A stretch of 64,000 nt of DNA, from assembly GCA_964017145.1 (NCBI GenBank), contig OZ024840.1, positions 1,736,001-1,800,000 on the forward strand, read 5' to 3'. Under the pieces are notes generated by a model that was not told where the DNA came from, searched no databases, and saw nothing but the letters and a program-made list of their open reading frames with translations. This document shows positions 1 to 12,084 of this stretch, one piece after another. Positions within the stretch are counted from its first letter, which is position 1; each line of letters starts with the position of its first letter. The translations under genes were made by a program, and so were the position numbers. Origin of the DNA: Agrocybe praecox (taxonomy: Eukaryota; Basidiomycota; Agaricomycetes; Agaricales; Agrocybaceae).

Positions 1-1034
1 GACATTGGCTCAAATCAAAACGTTGGATTGTGGTTCAAAGCGCTTGACGGATTTTCGTGAGCGAGGTCCAAATTTCGATATCTTACTGATATTGATAACA
101 TCCATTTTTTGCAGCTATTGCAATGACATATCCCGGTACCAAGATATCGACTCTTAGCGAGCTATTCAAGTTTGCGCAATGCGTGGACACTAAACGCGAG
201 ATAGAGTTTAACATTGAATCGAAGATTAATGCAGTAGACCCCGGGGCTACCAGAGGGGTGGACGACTTTGTAAGGTTGCAACGTATGGAATTCCAGAAGA
301 GTGGCTATAAACTGTCACAAATCACAGTGAGTTGAAAACGGTTCTTGAGGGCTCGAATTCAACTGAAAAAATTGCAGTACCAGAGCTTTGACTGGAGGAC
401 TTTGATTGCCATGAAGGTACGATTTTCGCAGACAGTATCGACACTCGTTGTGCTGACGTGAAGTTAGGCGGTCGAACCGACCATCACAACTGCGGCACTG
501 ATACAACCGTAGGTTTTGTCCGTCCAACAACGTTGTACAAGAGAGATTGATCATATACTAGCTTGACCGCATTTGGAGCTGGCAATGCCACATCACCCTG
601 GCTGGCAGGACTACGCATTCAGGACTTCCCGGGAGAAACGACAGGAGAACAAATTGCTTATGCGGCAAAGTCTATCAACGCGAACATACTTTCGCCAGTG
701 GCTGTTGAATCTGGTACTGACCCATTGGAACCCAATTATGTCCCATTCACGACCAAGGAGATGATCGACCAAGCCCACGAGCTTGGAATGAGCGTTAAGC
801 CATGGACGGTAAGTTGAATGTCGATTCTGGTTTGCCAGGGGGTGTTGAGTATCTTTCCAGGTCGATCGCCACAATATTGCTAGCCAGTTACTCGACTGGG
901 GAGTCGATGGAATCATCACAGATTATCCTGAGATGACTCGACGACTAATTGCGTCGCGTGGATTAGCTGTTCCACCTAAATTTTCTAAGAAACGGGTGCT
1001 TGAGTGTTTGAACAAGCATGTGCAGAGGGTGTAA
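1..1034 (+). CDS. Glycerophosphodiester phosphodiesterase family protein (5' partial)
   Basis: The 3' part of a GDPD-family enzyme, which hydrolyses glycerophosphodiesters to glycerol-3-phosphate and an alcohol. Coding sequence is already open at base 1 and the start codon lies upstream of the window. Visible family features are the KTLDCGSKR-like segment near the start, a FNIESK segment (the E-I-E-F-N-I-E-S-K block at about 200-225 that carries metal-binding acidic residues), a QSFDWRTL segment near 383-405, and the C-terminal W-G-V-D-G-I-I-T-D-Y-P signature at about 897-931. Several introns of about 50-70 nt interrupt it (for example the one ending at about 114 and the one at about 810-860); exons between 405 and 570 are the least certain. 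The stop is TAA at 1032-1034. Family assignment is firm; substrate and location are not visible because the N-terminus is missing. Confidence 0.85.
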
Positions 1035-1170
1035 ATTAGAAATGTATAATTATTGATTGACCAACGAGCATAGAGTGATTACAAAACGGGACGGAACGGA
1101 AATTTTCGGCAAAGTCCGGTTGAGGGCAAAGTTGTGCTGGTCGTCGTTGGCTTTATTTCAGTCTCCACTA

Positions 1171-2226
1171 ATGGCTTCCTTCCAGGCCCTTAAAAAGGCG
1201 GTCAACCTGCCTCCCACAGTCCGCACTCTCTCAAGCGGTATTCCCAGTGCTCCTCTTCTCAATCTCGCAGCGCGAGCTCCCCATGACGCCCACAGTCATG
1301 GCCACGGCGCCTCTGGTCCTCGTTCAGACGCTGCCCCAAGCTGGGCTGGAGGTGTCTCCAGGAACTCCTCTGGATTAGTTTCCAAAACTTTCACCACAGG
1401 TCTGTCCGTTTGACCTGTGAATACGAAGGAATTATTGATTGCTTTTCTTAGTTTCGCCCTCCTTCAACTTCCAGCAACGTACTATTCACACCTCCGTCGC
1501 CAGGAAGGACGCGCCCGAAGTACCCAACTTCTCCTACCGCACAAACCCTGATAGCAACCGTGCTCTCTCCTACTTCATGGTCGGTTCGCTCGGTGTCATC
1601 TCCGCCTCTGCCGCCAAGTCTTCCGTGTCAGAGTTCCTTCAAAGTATGGCTGCCTCTGCTGATGTTCTCGCTTTGGCCAAAGTTGAAGTCGACCTTACCA
1701 CCATTCCCGAGGGCAAGAATGTCATCATTAAATGGCGTGGAAAGCCTGTCTTCATTAGACACAGAACCCAATCCGAAATCGAGGAAGCGCGTTCGATGGA
1801 CTGGAAATCTTTCCGTGACCCTCAGGCTGACGAGGACCGCGTTAAGAAGCCTGAGTGGTTGGTTATGTTGGGTGTCTGCACCCATCTTGGATGTGTACCC
1901 ATTGGTGAAGCTGGCGATTACGGAGGCTGGTCAGTTCTTTTCGCTAATGACACCACTCGCTCTGTTGCTTAATATTTTGGATCCCTAGGTTCTGTCCCTG
2001 CCACGGTTCCCATTATGATATTTGTGCGTATCCTTATTTCTCGCAAATTAAACCCTTTCTAAGACCTCTGGTATCTAGCTGGTCGTGCTCGTAAAGGACC
2101 TGCACCTGTAAGTAAAGGCACCCTCTATTCCATTCAAATTTATAATATCTTCTTTCCTTGCAGCTGAATCTCGAGGTTCCTCAATACGAATTCAGCGATG
2201 GTGACGACAAGCTTGTTATTGGATAG
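1171..2226 (+). CDS. RIP1: Ubiquinol-cytochrome c reductase Rieske iron-sulfur subunit
   Basis: Catalytic iron-sulfur subunit of respiratory complex III in the mitochondrial inner membrane, passing electrons from ubiquinol to cytochrome c1. Five exons (1171-1399, 1452-1929, 1989-2023, 2079-2107, 2164-2226) give 277 residues, normal for the family. The N-terminus is rich in Ala, Ser and basic residues, as in a mitochondrial presequence; a membrane anchor (ALSYFMVGSLGVISASAAKS) follows, then the soluble head. Both 2Fe-2S binding loops are intact: CTHLGCVP near 1877-1900, and CPCHGSHYD in the tiny third exon. The junctions were fixed by keeping these loops in frame. Single-copy housekeeping gene with nothing odd. 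Confidence 0.97.
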
Positions 2227-2549
2227 ACAATATATAGACCTGTTATAGAAGAAGTTATTTGAGAGCATTGTGCAGACTCCATCAAATTTACCATAGCTAG
2301 ACGCGGAGAGACCGGCCTACGATCAATATTATACACAATCTAGCTCGTAAGTCTCGAACTGTCTTTAAAATCCTAGTTTTGAGCCGACACCTCGGCGGAG
2401 GCGAATCTCAATATGGTCATGATGGAATCAGTAACCGAGTCCTATGTTTTCTCATGGCCGTGTTCTGTGTCTTGACTTTCAACCACCACCAACTCTTGCT
2501 CTTGAAGACATCATTATTCCACATTTTACACTTACTCTGAGCTATTACT
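2227..2549. other. Intergenic, Rieske gene to TMEM205-like gene
   Basis: About 320 bases holding the 3' end of the Rieske gene and the promoter of the next gene. I see no further gene or repeat. Confidence 0.6.
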
Positions 2550-3451
2550 ATGGCTAAAGTCGAAGTCCTGACCCTTGCGTCATTGACGAAACTCGCAAGT
2601 TTGAATGGTTTGTACCTTGTCGCATACGCCTGGCTTTTCGGAATGTGTGAGTACCGTAAACATACCTTTTCGATGTACAACGATGGTAATATGAATTCAC
2701 TATACTTTAGCTGTATGGATATCATTCTTTGGAGGTGAAGTCTGTGAGCATTGCGCGTGGATGAGACATTTCTGATTCCTCCTTGGTCTTGAATCACTAG
2801 GCATCATTGCCTATAAAACTCTTCGTGAGTGTCTGCATTATATCAGGCTATTAAGTAGCAGCATACTGGAAGCGATTGCTTATTCCATTTGTGCTTTGTT
2901 ACATAGCGCGCCATCAATTTGGAGCTCTTCAGCATAAGACATTCCCAGTCTACTTCGTGATATCGATAATTCTTTCTTCGGGCCTTCTTGGAACATGGAT
3001 CTTCAAGCACCCTGATGTTATCGAATACATCGCACGCCCGAATGTCGCTGACGTTGCTCAAGTTTATGCCCTTGCTACTGTCTGGTTGTCTCAGGCTAGT
3101 AACTACTTTGTAGTAGGCCCAATGACTAGCAAGTGAGTCCACACACACCCACGAAAGCATGGATATCGAGGCTTATTCAACGGTGCAGAACCATGTTCCA
3201 GCGTCAGAGACTCGAGAAGGAGGAGGGCAAGACCTATAATGACCCCGGAGTGAGTACTTGTTGATGACATACATACTATTTCTTTCCGTCATGCTAATTC
3301 GAACATTATGTAGGTCTCTGCAGAGATGAAAGCGCTGAACCGTCGCTTCGGAACATTGCACGGAGTGAGCTCTCTGGCTAATCTGGCAGCCATCATCGCT
3401 CTGGGATTCCATGGTTTGTGGATCGGTAATGCCGGGGTCAATGGCTATTGA
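2550..3451 (+). CDS. TMEM205-like (DUF4149-type) membrane protein
   Basis: Small multi-pass membrane protein of the TMEM205-like family. The model starts at ATG 2550 and joins about six short exons with introns near 2647-2709, 2736-2800, 2825-2861, 3135-3190 and 3251-3314. Hydrophobic segments are visible at the start (LNGLYLVAYAWLFGM), around 2935-3000 (VYFVISIILSSGLLGTWIF) and at 3045-3110. The C-terminus ends with the family pattern of a basic stretch MKALNRRFGTLHG followed by a last hydrophobic helix (NLAAIIALGFHGLWI). TMEM205 in mammals is linked to drug export; the fungal role is not established. Some exon edges are inferred only from frame and membrane pattern. Confidence 0.8.
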
Positions 3452-3595
3452 AGTCGTTAGTTTGTCGTTGCACTGTAGATATAGCAATCCTTATATAATT
3501 AGGTATGGCTATGGTTGAAACCAACCTCTTTTGACATTGAGAGGAGAAAAGCATTGGAAAAAATACAATCGTCGAAAGCACAATAACACACCGTC

Positions 3596-4507
3596 CTATG
3601 CACCGACTGAGTCCAACTCTGGTACATATCCCTCCCGCAAGCTTCGTTCCAGCCTCCTTACTTCCTCTATCGAGGTTGCCTTCGCAATCGCAGCGCGGAC
3701 CTTCTCTTGGTCTTCTTTTGACATCAGGCGTCCAGCTTTGACGCTAGTTGGTGCTGCCTTGGGCTCGTCCATAGTCAAAGTTTTGGTCGAATGAGTCGAC
3801 ACTGTGGTAGAAATTGTGGTGGCCAGAGCCGTAGGTAGGCCGTCTGCTGTGACAAACAGGGATTTCGCTTGGGCACGCTCCTATATTCACCAAGTCGTTC
3901 GTTGAGCCCGTAAACACGACATAAATGTAGGTGCAGGTGAGCGCACCTTATCGCGAATTCTCTGGAAATCCAAAACTCTTAGCCCAGGAATTCTCCAGGC
4001 AAGCCACTCTCTATACCATTTTTTTTCCCGGACAGGATTGCCAATCAATGTGATGTATTTGAGGTGATGCAGCTCTTTGAGAGGTTCGAGATCGCCAAGT
4101 TCGTTGATGTTGTTGTTCGTTAGTACGAGGGTTTGGAGGTTGGGTACCGAGAGATGAATCGAGGCAGATATACTCTGTATCCGGTTATTTGCTAGCAAAA
4201 GCGTTTGCAGGCGTTTTAAAAGAGGAAGGTTGCCGAGCGTGATGATAGCATTGTCGGTAAAATCTATGGCATCGTGTTGGTCCTACGGAGAATATTAAAC
4301 CTCATGGCACCAAATCATGCCACTAACTCACTCGTGTGACTCCCAGATTCTCGATGGCAGGGATTTTGTAACCTGTTATGAGTACGCGCGTGAGCAATGA
4401 AGCTGAATTATATCCGATTGTAACATACCTCGAAGATCAAGCTGACGCTCCTTTAGAGGGTTCAGTTGAGAAGGAGCCTGAGCTAGGAGCTCTGGGGTTA
4501 ACTTCAT
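3596..4507 (-). CDS. LEA1: U2 small nuclear ribonucleoprotein A' (leucine-rich repeat)
   Basis: Spliceosome component: U2A' forms a heterodimer with U2B'' and binds stem-loop IV of U2 snRNA. It reads on the minus strand from ATG at 4507 (MKLTPELLAQAPSQLNP, the family's typical opening) to TAG at 3596. Several leucine-rich repeats are visible: LPLLKRLQTLLLANNRI, VPNLQTLVLTNNNI, LKELHHLKYITLIGNPV, capped by the conserved Y-R-E-W-L and PGLRVLDFQRI. A charged C-terminal tail (about 3596-3850) contains GRLMSKEDQEKVR. Introns fall near 4390-4430, 4275-4335 and 3885-3947. It is divergent from SAC1, with only 165 bases between start codons. Confidence 0.95.
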
Positions 4508-4672
4508 ATTTTTGAAGAAAGGGTAAGCGGAATGAAAACAGGTGTATGTGGTGGTGAACCAAGAACGGTTCAGATTTGGAAAGTTCAGACTCAGATCAAC
4601 GCGCCTTCGGATACCGAAACAGACTTTGACTTGTACAACACCTTCCACCACGATACCCACCCTCCTGCCTCC
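4508..4672. promoter_or_regulatory. Bidirectional promoter, LEA1 / SAC1
   Basis: The two ATGs (4507 minus, 4673 plus) are 165 bases apart, so both genes must share this interval for transcription start or its control. No clear TATA box or named factor site stands out. Confidence 0.6.
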
Positions 4673-7447
4673 ATGCGACCTTTGCACCAAAGTTACACCC
4701 TGTAAAGCCCTTTGGAATCATTCTTATTCTTTATCTAAATACCTCGTCTTATACAGTTACACTGAGCGTAATGACACGTATATTTTCGTGCCCGAAGGCG
4801 AGGCTCAGTCTTTGACGATAAACCGCGCGTCGGGCGAAATAATCTTGAATTGTTAGTGCCTACATTCGCTAATGTTGGAGAGAATTAACCCGGCATTTAG
4901 CTCCCAAATATACCGTTCCTTACGCCGCGCAAAGATCCCAGAAACCCATCTTTGGTATACTCGGCTTAATATCATTGACATTATGTATGTATGAATCTTT
5001 CCTGTCGTTCATCCTTTAACGTTTAACGCATATTCTAGCTGAATATGTTGTTGTTGCAACCGGGAGAAAGCTGCAAGGTCAATTTATGGGACACGACATT
5101 TACCGCGCAACAGAGTTCGAACTGCTTGCACTCGCCCCCGTTTCTGCCCTTTTCCCTCCTCACCCCGTTGAATCGCACTTAATAGCGCTCGTCCGCTCTC
5201 ACTTAAACGGAGGAAACTTCTTGTTTTCGTACACATGGGACTTGACCCGCCGTTTGCAGGTACAATGGCAAGCAAGGGAAGCAGATGTTGGAAAGGCGTT
5301 TTGGGAAGTGGTGAATAATGTCTTCGGTCCCTTACTTCCTCTTTGCTTACACTTATAGTGCAGGTTGACGACCGTTTCTTCTGGAATAAGTACGTCTCCC
5401 ATAGCCGCCCAGTGTGGTCGGTTTAATGAACGACTTCACAGATTCCTGCAAACCAAGTTGATCGAACAGGCTACTGCAGAACCACATGCTGCGGTGAGTT
5501 GGGACACTGTTACAAATTTCGAGCAATTCTAATGATATATTTATAGTATGGGTCATTCATTCTTCCCATTATGTATGGAAGTACGTTCTTTCTGGTCAAA
5601 TATTCTATCATAAATTAAATTCTCGTTGTCGTTGTTGCCAGCGTTCGATGTGCGCCCAACGTTCCTTCATGGTCGACACATGTATTTGGCCCTTATCAGT
5701 CGACGCTCTCGATACCGTGCCGGAACTCGTTATTTCCGCCGTGGAATTGACGACCAAGGTCATGTGGCCAACTTCAACGAAACTGAGCAAATCCTTCTGG
5801 TGGAAGGACAGACAACTCCCGGCACTGTGCGGTCGCAAGATGATAACTTTTCTTCAAAGTTAAGCTTTGTGCAAATTCGAGGAAGTGTACCTCTCTTCTG
5901 GTCGGAGATCAACACGCTCAGGTACAAGCCCGACTTGCAAATTATGGACCTGGAGCAAACTGTTCGTTCACTGGGTTTTTTATCATTCTGGAAGTGAAAA
6001 GCTCAAAGCCCACAAACAGGAAAGCGCTTTGCACACTCATCTCACCTCTATAAAAAAAATCTATGGGCCCCAAGCGTTAGTCAATCTCGTGAATCAGAAA
6101 GGTTACGAAAAGCCGGTCAAAGAGGCGTATGAGCGCAATGTTACTCAGGTAAAGTTGTTCCGGTTGCCATTTACTATTATATTACTGATACCGGTTATTT
6201 TTAGCTCAACCTACCTGACATCAAGTATCAGTACTTTGATTTCCATGCAGAGTGCAAGAATATGCGCTGGGATCGAATCAGTGTTTTGATTGATCAGCTA
6301 GAAGATGATATTGATAAACAAGGGTCAGTGATGGTTTTACTACCAAAATGTTTTCTATGCTTAATTCAACTTCGGAATCGGAAATTGTACAGATGGTTCC
6401 AGATTAACAATGACGAACCAGCACCCTCGAAGATACAAACAGGCACGGTCCGAACGAATTGCATGGACAACTTGGACCGTACCAATGTCGTTCAGGCTGC
6501 TATTGCAAAGGACAGGCTCAACCAACAACTCAGAGTTCTCGGCATCCTGTCTGAAACAGATGGTGTTGATGATTTTGAATCATTCAGCAAAGACTTCAGA
6601 GAGAGTAAGTCAAGATATATAATTATGCAATAGTTTTCCAATTGACATTTCCCTATAGTGTGGGCCAATCATGCGGATAACATTGCGAAAGCTTACGGTG
6701 GTTCTGGAGCTTTGAAGTCGGACTTCACTAGGACCAATAAAAGAACCCGCAAGGGTGCTTTGGAAGATGGTTACAAGTCCGTGATGAGATATCTGAAGAA
6801 TAATTTCTTTGATGGTGCACGACAGGTATGTCAGATAGTCTTGCATGGGTCATATAGGATTGCTTATAGTTATCTATAGGATGGATTTGACTTGGTAACC
6901 GGTTCATGGATCCCAAGGAAATCCCCTTCCTCTGCTTTGTTCCTCGTAACGGATCCTCGACCGTTGATTACTCGCTCTGTACGTGCCTGTCATCATTAAC
7001 GTGTTGAATTATGCCGACTTATTTGGTCATAGATGCCTGCCATCGCGTCATTCTCCCTCTTTATGATCTGTGCTGGCTTGACGCTGCCCCGTACTTCAGG
7101 TACTGTACCTTGTCTTTATGAATTTAGAGTCAAAACCTAACGATGAATAACTATTAGATTATTCCCTTTTCTATTACTTCCTCCTCTGGTTTTCGCTGTT
7201 CTCCATGGCTATGACTTTTATTCTCATTCACGGCATCGATTACGTGTCTTGGCCTCGCCTGAATCCACCGACTGAAGTTATATATTACAATGGTCCTGGT
7301 TATCGCTCTGGTCATCACGGTAAGGGTCTAAATGGAAAGGACGAGCCATCCTGGAAGAAAACAAGCTGGCCAGCCAAGATTAGCAGACGAACGAAGTCGC
7401 TTGTCGATGAGGTCGAACTCGGGTCTGTCAAGAAGAGAGTAGATTAA
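4673..7447 (+). CDS. SAC1: Phosphoinositide phosphatase SAC1
   Basis: SAC-domain lipid phosphatase, in yeast an ER/Golgi membrane protein that removes mainly the 4-phosphate of PtdIns(4)P. The first exon is only 29 nt (4673-4701) and splices at 4757, giving MRPLHQSYTLYTERND. The SAC domain runs to about 6800. The catalytic CX5R motif C-M-D-N-L-D-R is intact at 6460-6480, followed by TNVVQ. Upstream SAC motifs include YAHFVVG-like blocks and the YDFHAECKNMRWDR segment around 6232-6280. At the C-terminus two hydrophobic segments (about 7040-7095 and 7160-7240) match the family's two-helix ER anchor, and the tail is basic. About a dozen short introns. The enzyme looks complete and active. Confidence 0.95.
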
Positions 7448-7795
7448 TCGTTCGTAACATACTAGAGTTTATTACACTGTATTCGTTGGGAGATTTTGCC
7501 GGTTGGAATCACGGGGCAAGACTCTTGACCAGGCTAATGTATTACGTCTCAAACTATGTTCGGACTACAGTCGCTTGACTACTTCTACTATAATATTTGT
7601 GGGTGGTTTGGAAGGAAGATTGAAAAATGCGCCGTATGTAGCTAAGTGCTTGAATTAATTGCATCCATGCGGGTCATTCACGTGATGGGGGGATTTTTTC
7701 TCAAAGGCTATGTAAGTTGTTTAAGCAAGCAGGGGTTCTCCTTACTATAAACCACATAACCCTCTTCCCCCAAACACTTCCCCACTCCGATTATA
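7448..7795. other. Intergenic, SAC1 to SET/NAP gene
   Basis: About 350 bases with a pyrimidine-rich stretch (ccctcttccccc) just before the next ATG, as in fungal promoters or 5' UTRs. No gene seen. Confidence 0.6.
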
Positions 7796-8854
7796 ATGGC
7801 CAAGGGTACCAAAAGAGGCTCTCCTGGAGCTGAAGATGAGAAAACCCCTATCGCAAACGTCGAGCTCGGTGATGAGGACGCCAAAAAGTTGCATGATCTC
7901 CAACGCGATCTTGCGCGTGCTGAACTAATTCTAGGTTAGTTTCATGCTGTATATGAGTATCGAAGAAGTATTTGAGTTTTCTGGCTTATCCGTCGTGTAG
8001 AGCGTCAAGCCCAGGCCTCTTTGCGCCCCATCTATGAGAAGCGCCGTCAGATCGTGTCTGATATCCCAAATTTCTGGCCAGTGGCTCTCATGAACCACAG
8101 CCTCTTTGCATACCATGCCCAGCACAATGCAGACCAGACCGCTCTCAGCTTCCTCGAGGACGTGTGGGTTGAGAAAGACCCCACCGAGCACAGGTGCTTC
8201 ACCATCGAATTCGTGCGTGACAGGGTCCACTTTGGGAAATTGACAATCATAATTGACGGGTCTCCCGTGCATAGCACTTCAAAGACAACCAGTTCTTTAC
8301 CGATAAGGTCATCAAGAAAGAATTCAAGTACATCCAACCTGAGGACGAAGAGGCCAACAAACCTGATGAGAATGGGATTACCCCAGCTAACGTTGATTTC
8401 TCCTGGGATCGTGATGTCCAGACCTCGGTAGATTTTTTTGTTTTGGGTTTGGAATGAAGGATTCGCGCTAACTTTTTTTGTGATCAAGGCCATCAAAATT
8501 AACTGGAAGGATGCTGACAAGGCATTGACCAAGGTATACCCCCGTGAGACTGGTGACGACGAGGACGACATTGCCGACCCCGGCAGTTTCTTCAACTTTT
8601 TCGAACATAAGGCCGATCCTTCGGAAGTGAGTCCCCTTTTTAGTGCGGACAGCGGAAATAGTGACGTTGATGTGTCCATGTCCATGCAGCTTGGTGTCAT
8701 CATTGCCAACGAAATTTTCCCGGAAGCTATTGAATATTTCTTGGGAAATGTGGACGGTGAAGCGACTGACTCTGAAGACGAGGAGGAGGACGATGATGAT
8801 GATGCTGAGGAGATTGACCTCGAAAAGCCTCGTTCCAAGAAGCGTCGCGTGTAA
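7796..8854 (+). CDS. SET / nucleosome assembly protein family histone chaperone
   Basis: Nuclear histone chaperone of the NAP/SET family (relatives: human SET/TAF-I, yeast Vps75). The N-terminal half has the long dimerisation helix (DAKKLHDLQRDLARAELIL then RQAQASLRPIYEKRRQIV). The globular part includes IPNFWPVALMNHSLF, a family hallmark, and the FTIEF..FKDNQFFTDKVIKKEFKY segment. The C-terminus is strongly acidic (E/D run at about 8775-8815) and ends in the basic cluster RSKKRRV, a likely nuclear signal. Introns fall near 7934-8000, 8215-8280, 8429-8488 and 8627-8690. Length and order of parts fit SET rather than NAP1, because the N-terminal acidic region is short. Confidence 0.9.
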
Positions 8855-8967
8855 AATTAGTAATAATAATTACATATGATGGTCTATTTTTAGTGGTTAT
8901 AAAAGAAAGGAATCTTTTTGAGAAGATCGAGACTGAGATTCCCACACCTTTCCCTTGTTTCTTCACC

Positions 8968-10672
8968 ATGAAGTTCTCCAACTCCGTCCTCGCTGTCCTC
9001 CCCGCCCTCGTCGTTGCCCACAGCGACCACGCCCGCCATCACGCTCGTCAGGCCCCTGTAGTTTCCGCCGCTTCTTCTGCGGTTGCCGCGACCTCATCTG
9101 TCCCGAGCACAGGTGGAATAACGTCTGCTGCAGCGTTGCCATCTACGACCCCGGGGCCTGTCGTCTCACTTCTTGCTACTAATCCGACCGCTGTTCCTTT
9201 ATCTGTAATTAATTCGGCTCAACCTAGCTCTGCTACCCTGCCATTGGCTTCTACAGCAGTTCCGGGAACCACCCCTACGTTCCTTCCGGGTGCACCCCCG
9301 TTGCCAAATGGTATGTGCATAACATAATGTTGAAAATACTCCAATCTAATCTTGTTTAAAAGCTGCTCTTTTGCTGCCCTCCAATTATCCTACATTGGAC
9401 AAGCCCCCTCCGGTTGACTCTCCTGAAGTCGTCCAATGGATGGCCGAAATCGCAGATGTTGAAATTCCCAATATTTCCATAACGCAACCTGGTTTGTTGA
9501 TATTCGCGATCCATTTTTAGAAAAAATACACTGACTCGTGCTTCTTCGGCAGGAGGGTGCCCGAACAATACTGCTGCTGCTGCCGACCAAAGCAGGTGCT
9601 GGTGGACTTGTGGTGGATGCACCCGTGCAACAGATATCACCGAGTGCCCAACTGCTATGAACTGGGGATTGACATACGATGATGGCCCGTCGTTCTACAC
9701 CTCCAATCTATTGAACTACTTGGACCAAGAAAAACTCAAGTCTACCTTCTTCGTCGTCGGTTCAAGGGTCATTTCTTTCCCCTCGATCCTTCAAACTCAG
9801 TACATGGGCCAGCACCAAATTGCAGTCCACACCTGGAGTCATCCTTCTTTGACGACCTTGTCTAATGAGGAAATTGTTGCCGAATTGGGATGGTCCAAGA
9901 AGGTCATTAAGGATGTTCTTGGCGTTACCCCTAATATGATGCGCCCTCCTTTTGGAGATATTGAGTGAGTAGCACTGCGAATATAATGTTATCTTGTGTA
10001 TCCTAACTATTACCTCAAGCGATCGTGTCCGTGCGATTTCAATGGCCATGGGTCTCACCCCTGTTATGTGGACTCGCATCAGCCCTCTTGCCACTTTTGA
10101 TACCGACGGTAAGCGCCCAAATTCTCTTGGCGAAGAATTTATATTGAGATAATTGTATACAGACTTCAACATTCACGGTGGTGCTACTTCAGTCCAACAG
10201 GTCTTGCAAAACTGGGAAAATATCCTTGGAAATGCTACCACAATGAACAACGGATTTATCGTATTGGAGCACGATCTCTTTGAGCAAACTGTCGAGGTCG
10301 CCACGGGTTACATCCTCCCAGATGCTTTGGCCCATAACCCACCCTTCACCATTGAGCCAGTTATCTCGTGCCTGAAGAAAGACCTTGCCGAGGCCTACAT
10401 TGAGACCAACAACAACAGTACTAACCCTCCCGCTTTCTCTGCTGCAGTCTCCGGTTAGTCCTGGGTTTATTATTATTATCGCCCATATTGACTTTCTTCT
10501 CTTTACAGCTGGATTGTTTAGCACTACCGCCGCATCCGCTGGTAGCTCGGCAACAGGGAGCGCTACCGCCGCCGGCAAATCGGCCGGCAGTTCCATCCAC
10601 TCCAACGCAGCAAGTATTCTGCCCTTCTTGACTGTTGCTGGTGGAGTGCTTGCCGGTACACTGCTCCTGTAA
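8968..10672 (+). CDS. Chitin deacetylase, GPI-anchored type
   Basis: Carbohydrate esterase family 4 enzyme that removes acetyl groups from cell-wall chitin to make chitosan. An N-terminal signal peptide (MKFSNSVLAVLPALVVAHS) is followed by a Ser/Thr/Ala/Pro-rich stalk, a cysteine-containing segment (about 9553-9650), and the NodB domain. Catalytic motifs are intact: TYDDGPS at 9672-9692 (metal-binding Asp), HTWSHPS at 9828-9848 (metal-binding His pair) and RPPFGD at 9942-9959. A further Ser/Ala/Gly-rich stretch leads to a hydrophobic C-terminus (ILPFLTVAGGVLAGTLLL), typical of a GPI attachment signal, so the mature enzyme should sit at the plasma membrane or wall. Introns fall near 9311-9361, 9494-9550, 9965-10020, 10110-10161 and 10455-10508. 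Confidence 0.95.
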
Positions 10673-12084
10673 TGCATGCATAATGCATTCCTCATGCCCC
10701 CTCGAAAAAAAAATTCAATGATCCTCGGACATATATTTCTCCCACTTTCATTTCTCGCTTGCATGGATGTTGTTGCTTCTGGGCTCCAGCGGCGTATCAG
10801 CGCAAAGTGTGCTCGACTTTTACTTACACACATACATATTGAATGACCGCGACTCCCATTTGACTTTTACCCTGTTTATACCCTCCCCCAACCCTGTTTC
10901 ACATACATTGTATGTACTCGGCTTTTGTCACAATCGCTTGCCGCGTTGTTGCTGTCCCAATCATTCATCGTTCGCCATCTTTTTGATATGTCACATTCTT
11001 TTTTCTTTAATTATATATACCTTAATCCATACGGTTGGCTGTGCCTTGGATATTTTGGACACTGTTGTTGTTGACGATTCATCATCATGATTTGAATGCA
11101 TACTTCATTTATTGTAATTCTCCCATATAGATAAAAATAAAGGACTTTTTCTTAGAATCTGACAAGAGCTGACAAGGCCTCCGGCGGTCGCGCATATACT
11201 GTATATACGGGCGAATGATTCAAACAAATGAAATTGTCGAAGTGCACGCTAAGATGCACATGATAATCATGGAACCTTTCACACATACTCACACATACAT
11301 GCATACTAATAATTCCATCAACTCGTGAATGAAATTTGGCCGTCTCTAGAGTCTACGGCACTGGGAAAATCAACTAAGAATAAATACGAGTAAGTATAAT
11401 TAACCCAACATGACGCGTTGATATTCTAGTGTGTAAAATTACAACTTCTAAATCCATCGCAAGTACATAAAAGTGCGGTCGTCTACAGGGTATATGGATG
11501 ATTTCAACAAGCGGTTTACGCGACAATGGGTATGTAAGTATGTATACGTAGCGAGCTTCAGTAGTGCGTAGAAGCGCAATTACTGGTATAACACATGATT
11601 TCGGAAACTGTACGTGGCAGAGAAGGACGTACGTAGGTTTGTAAAGGAAGTAAACTAAAGTAGCGATACTATTATTATATTAAGTTCGTGAGGATTCGTC
11701 CTGTAGGTATCCTCGTATGGCGAAGAGAACACCTAGATTATCTACGGGTATGTAGCCAAAGAGAAAAAGGGTGACAGGTTAGAGAGAAACAGTGGAAGAG
11801 ATGGACACCGAAGAAAAAAGCCCAAGAAAACACAAAACACAAAGGTTATTATAAAGTAGACAAGACCACAAAGCCAAAGAAAAGAGGTGAAAGAGAACGG
11901 GAGTGATGCGACCCCAGTGATGACGAAACGGTGGGAGAATAAAAAAGGTGTCTAGGGGAAAGTCTAAGGCATGGGGAAATGGCTCGAGGGCGAGGAAGTC
12001 GGGGAAACAGAAAGCGATACAGACAGACAATAATGATAAGCGGCGTGCAAAGGGAGGAAGGATGGCTTGCACAAAAGCAAACAT
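10673..12084. other. Convergent intergenic region, chitin deacetylase / SRPK-like kinase
   Basis: 1.4 kb between two genes transcribed toward each other, so mainly two 3' ends. The sequence is AT-rich with scattered short open frames that lack codon bias, splice structure or recognisable protein segments. I see no RNA gene or mobile element. Confidence 0.5.
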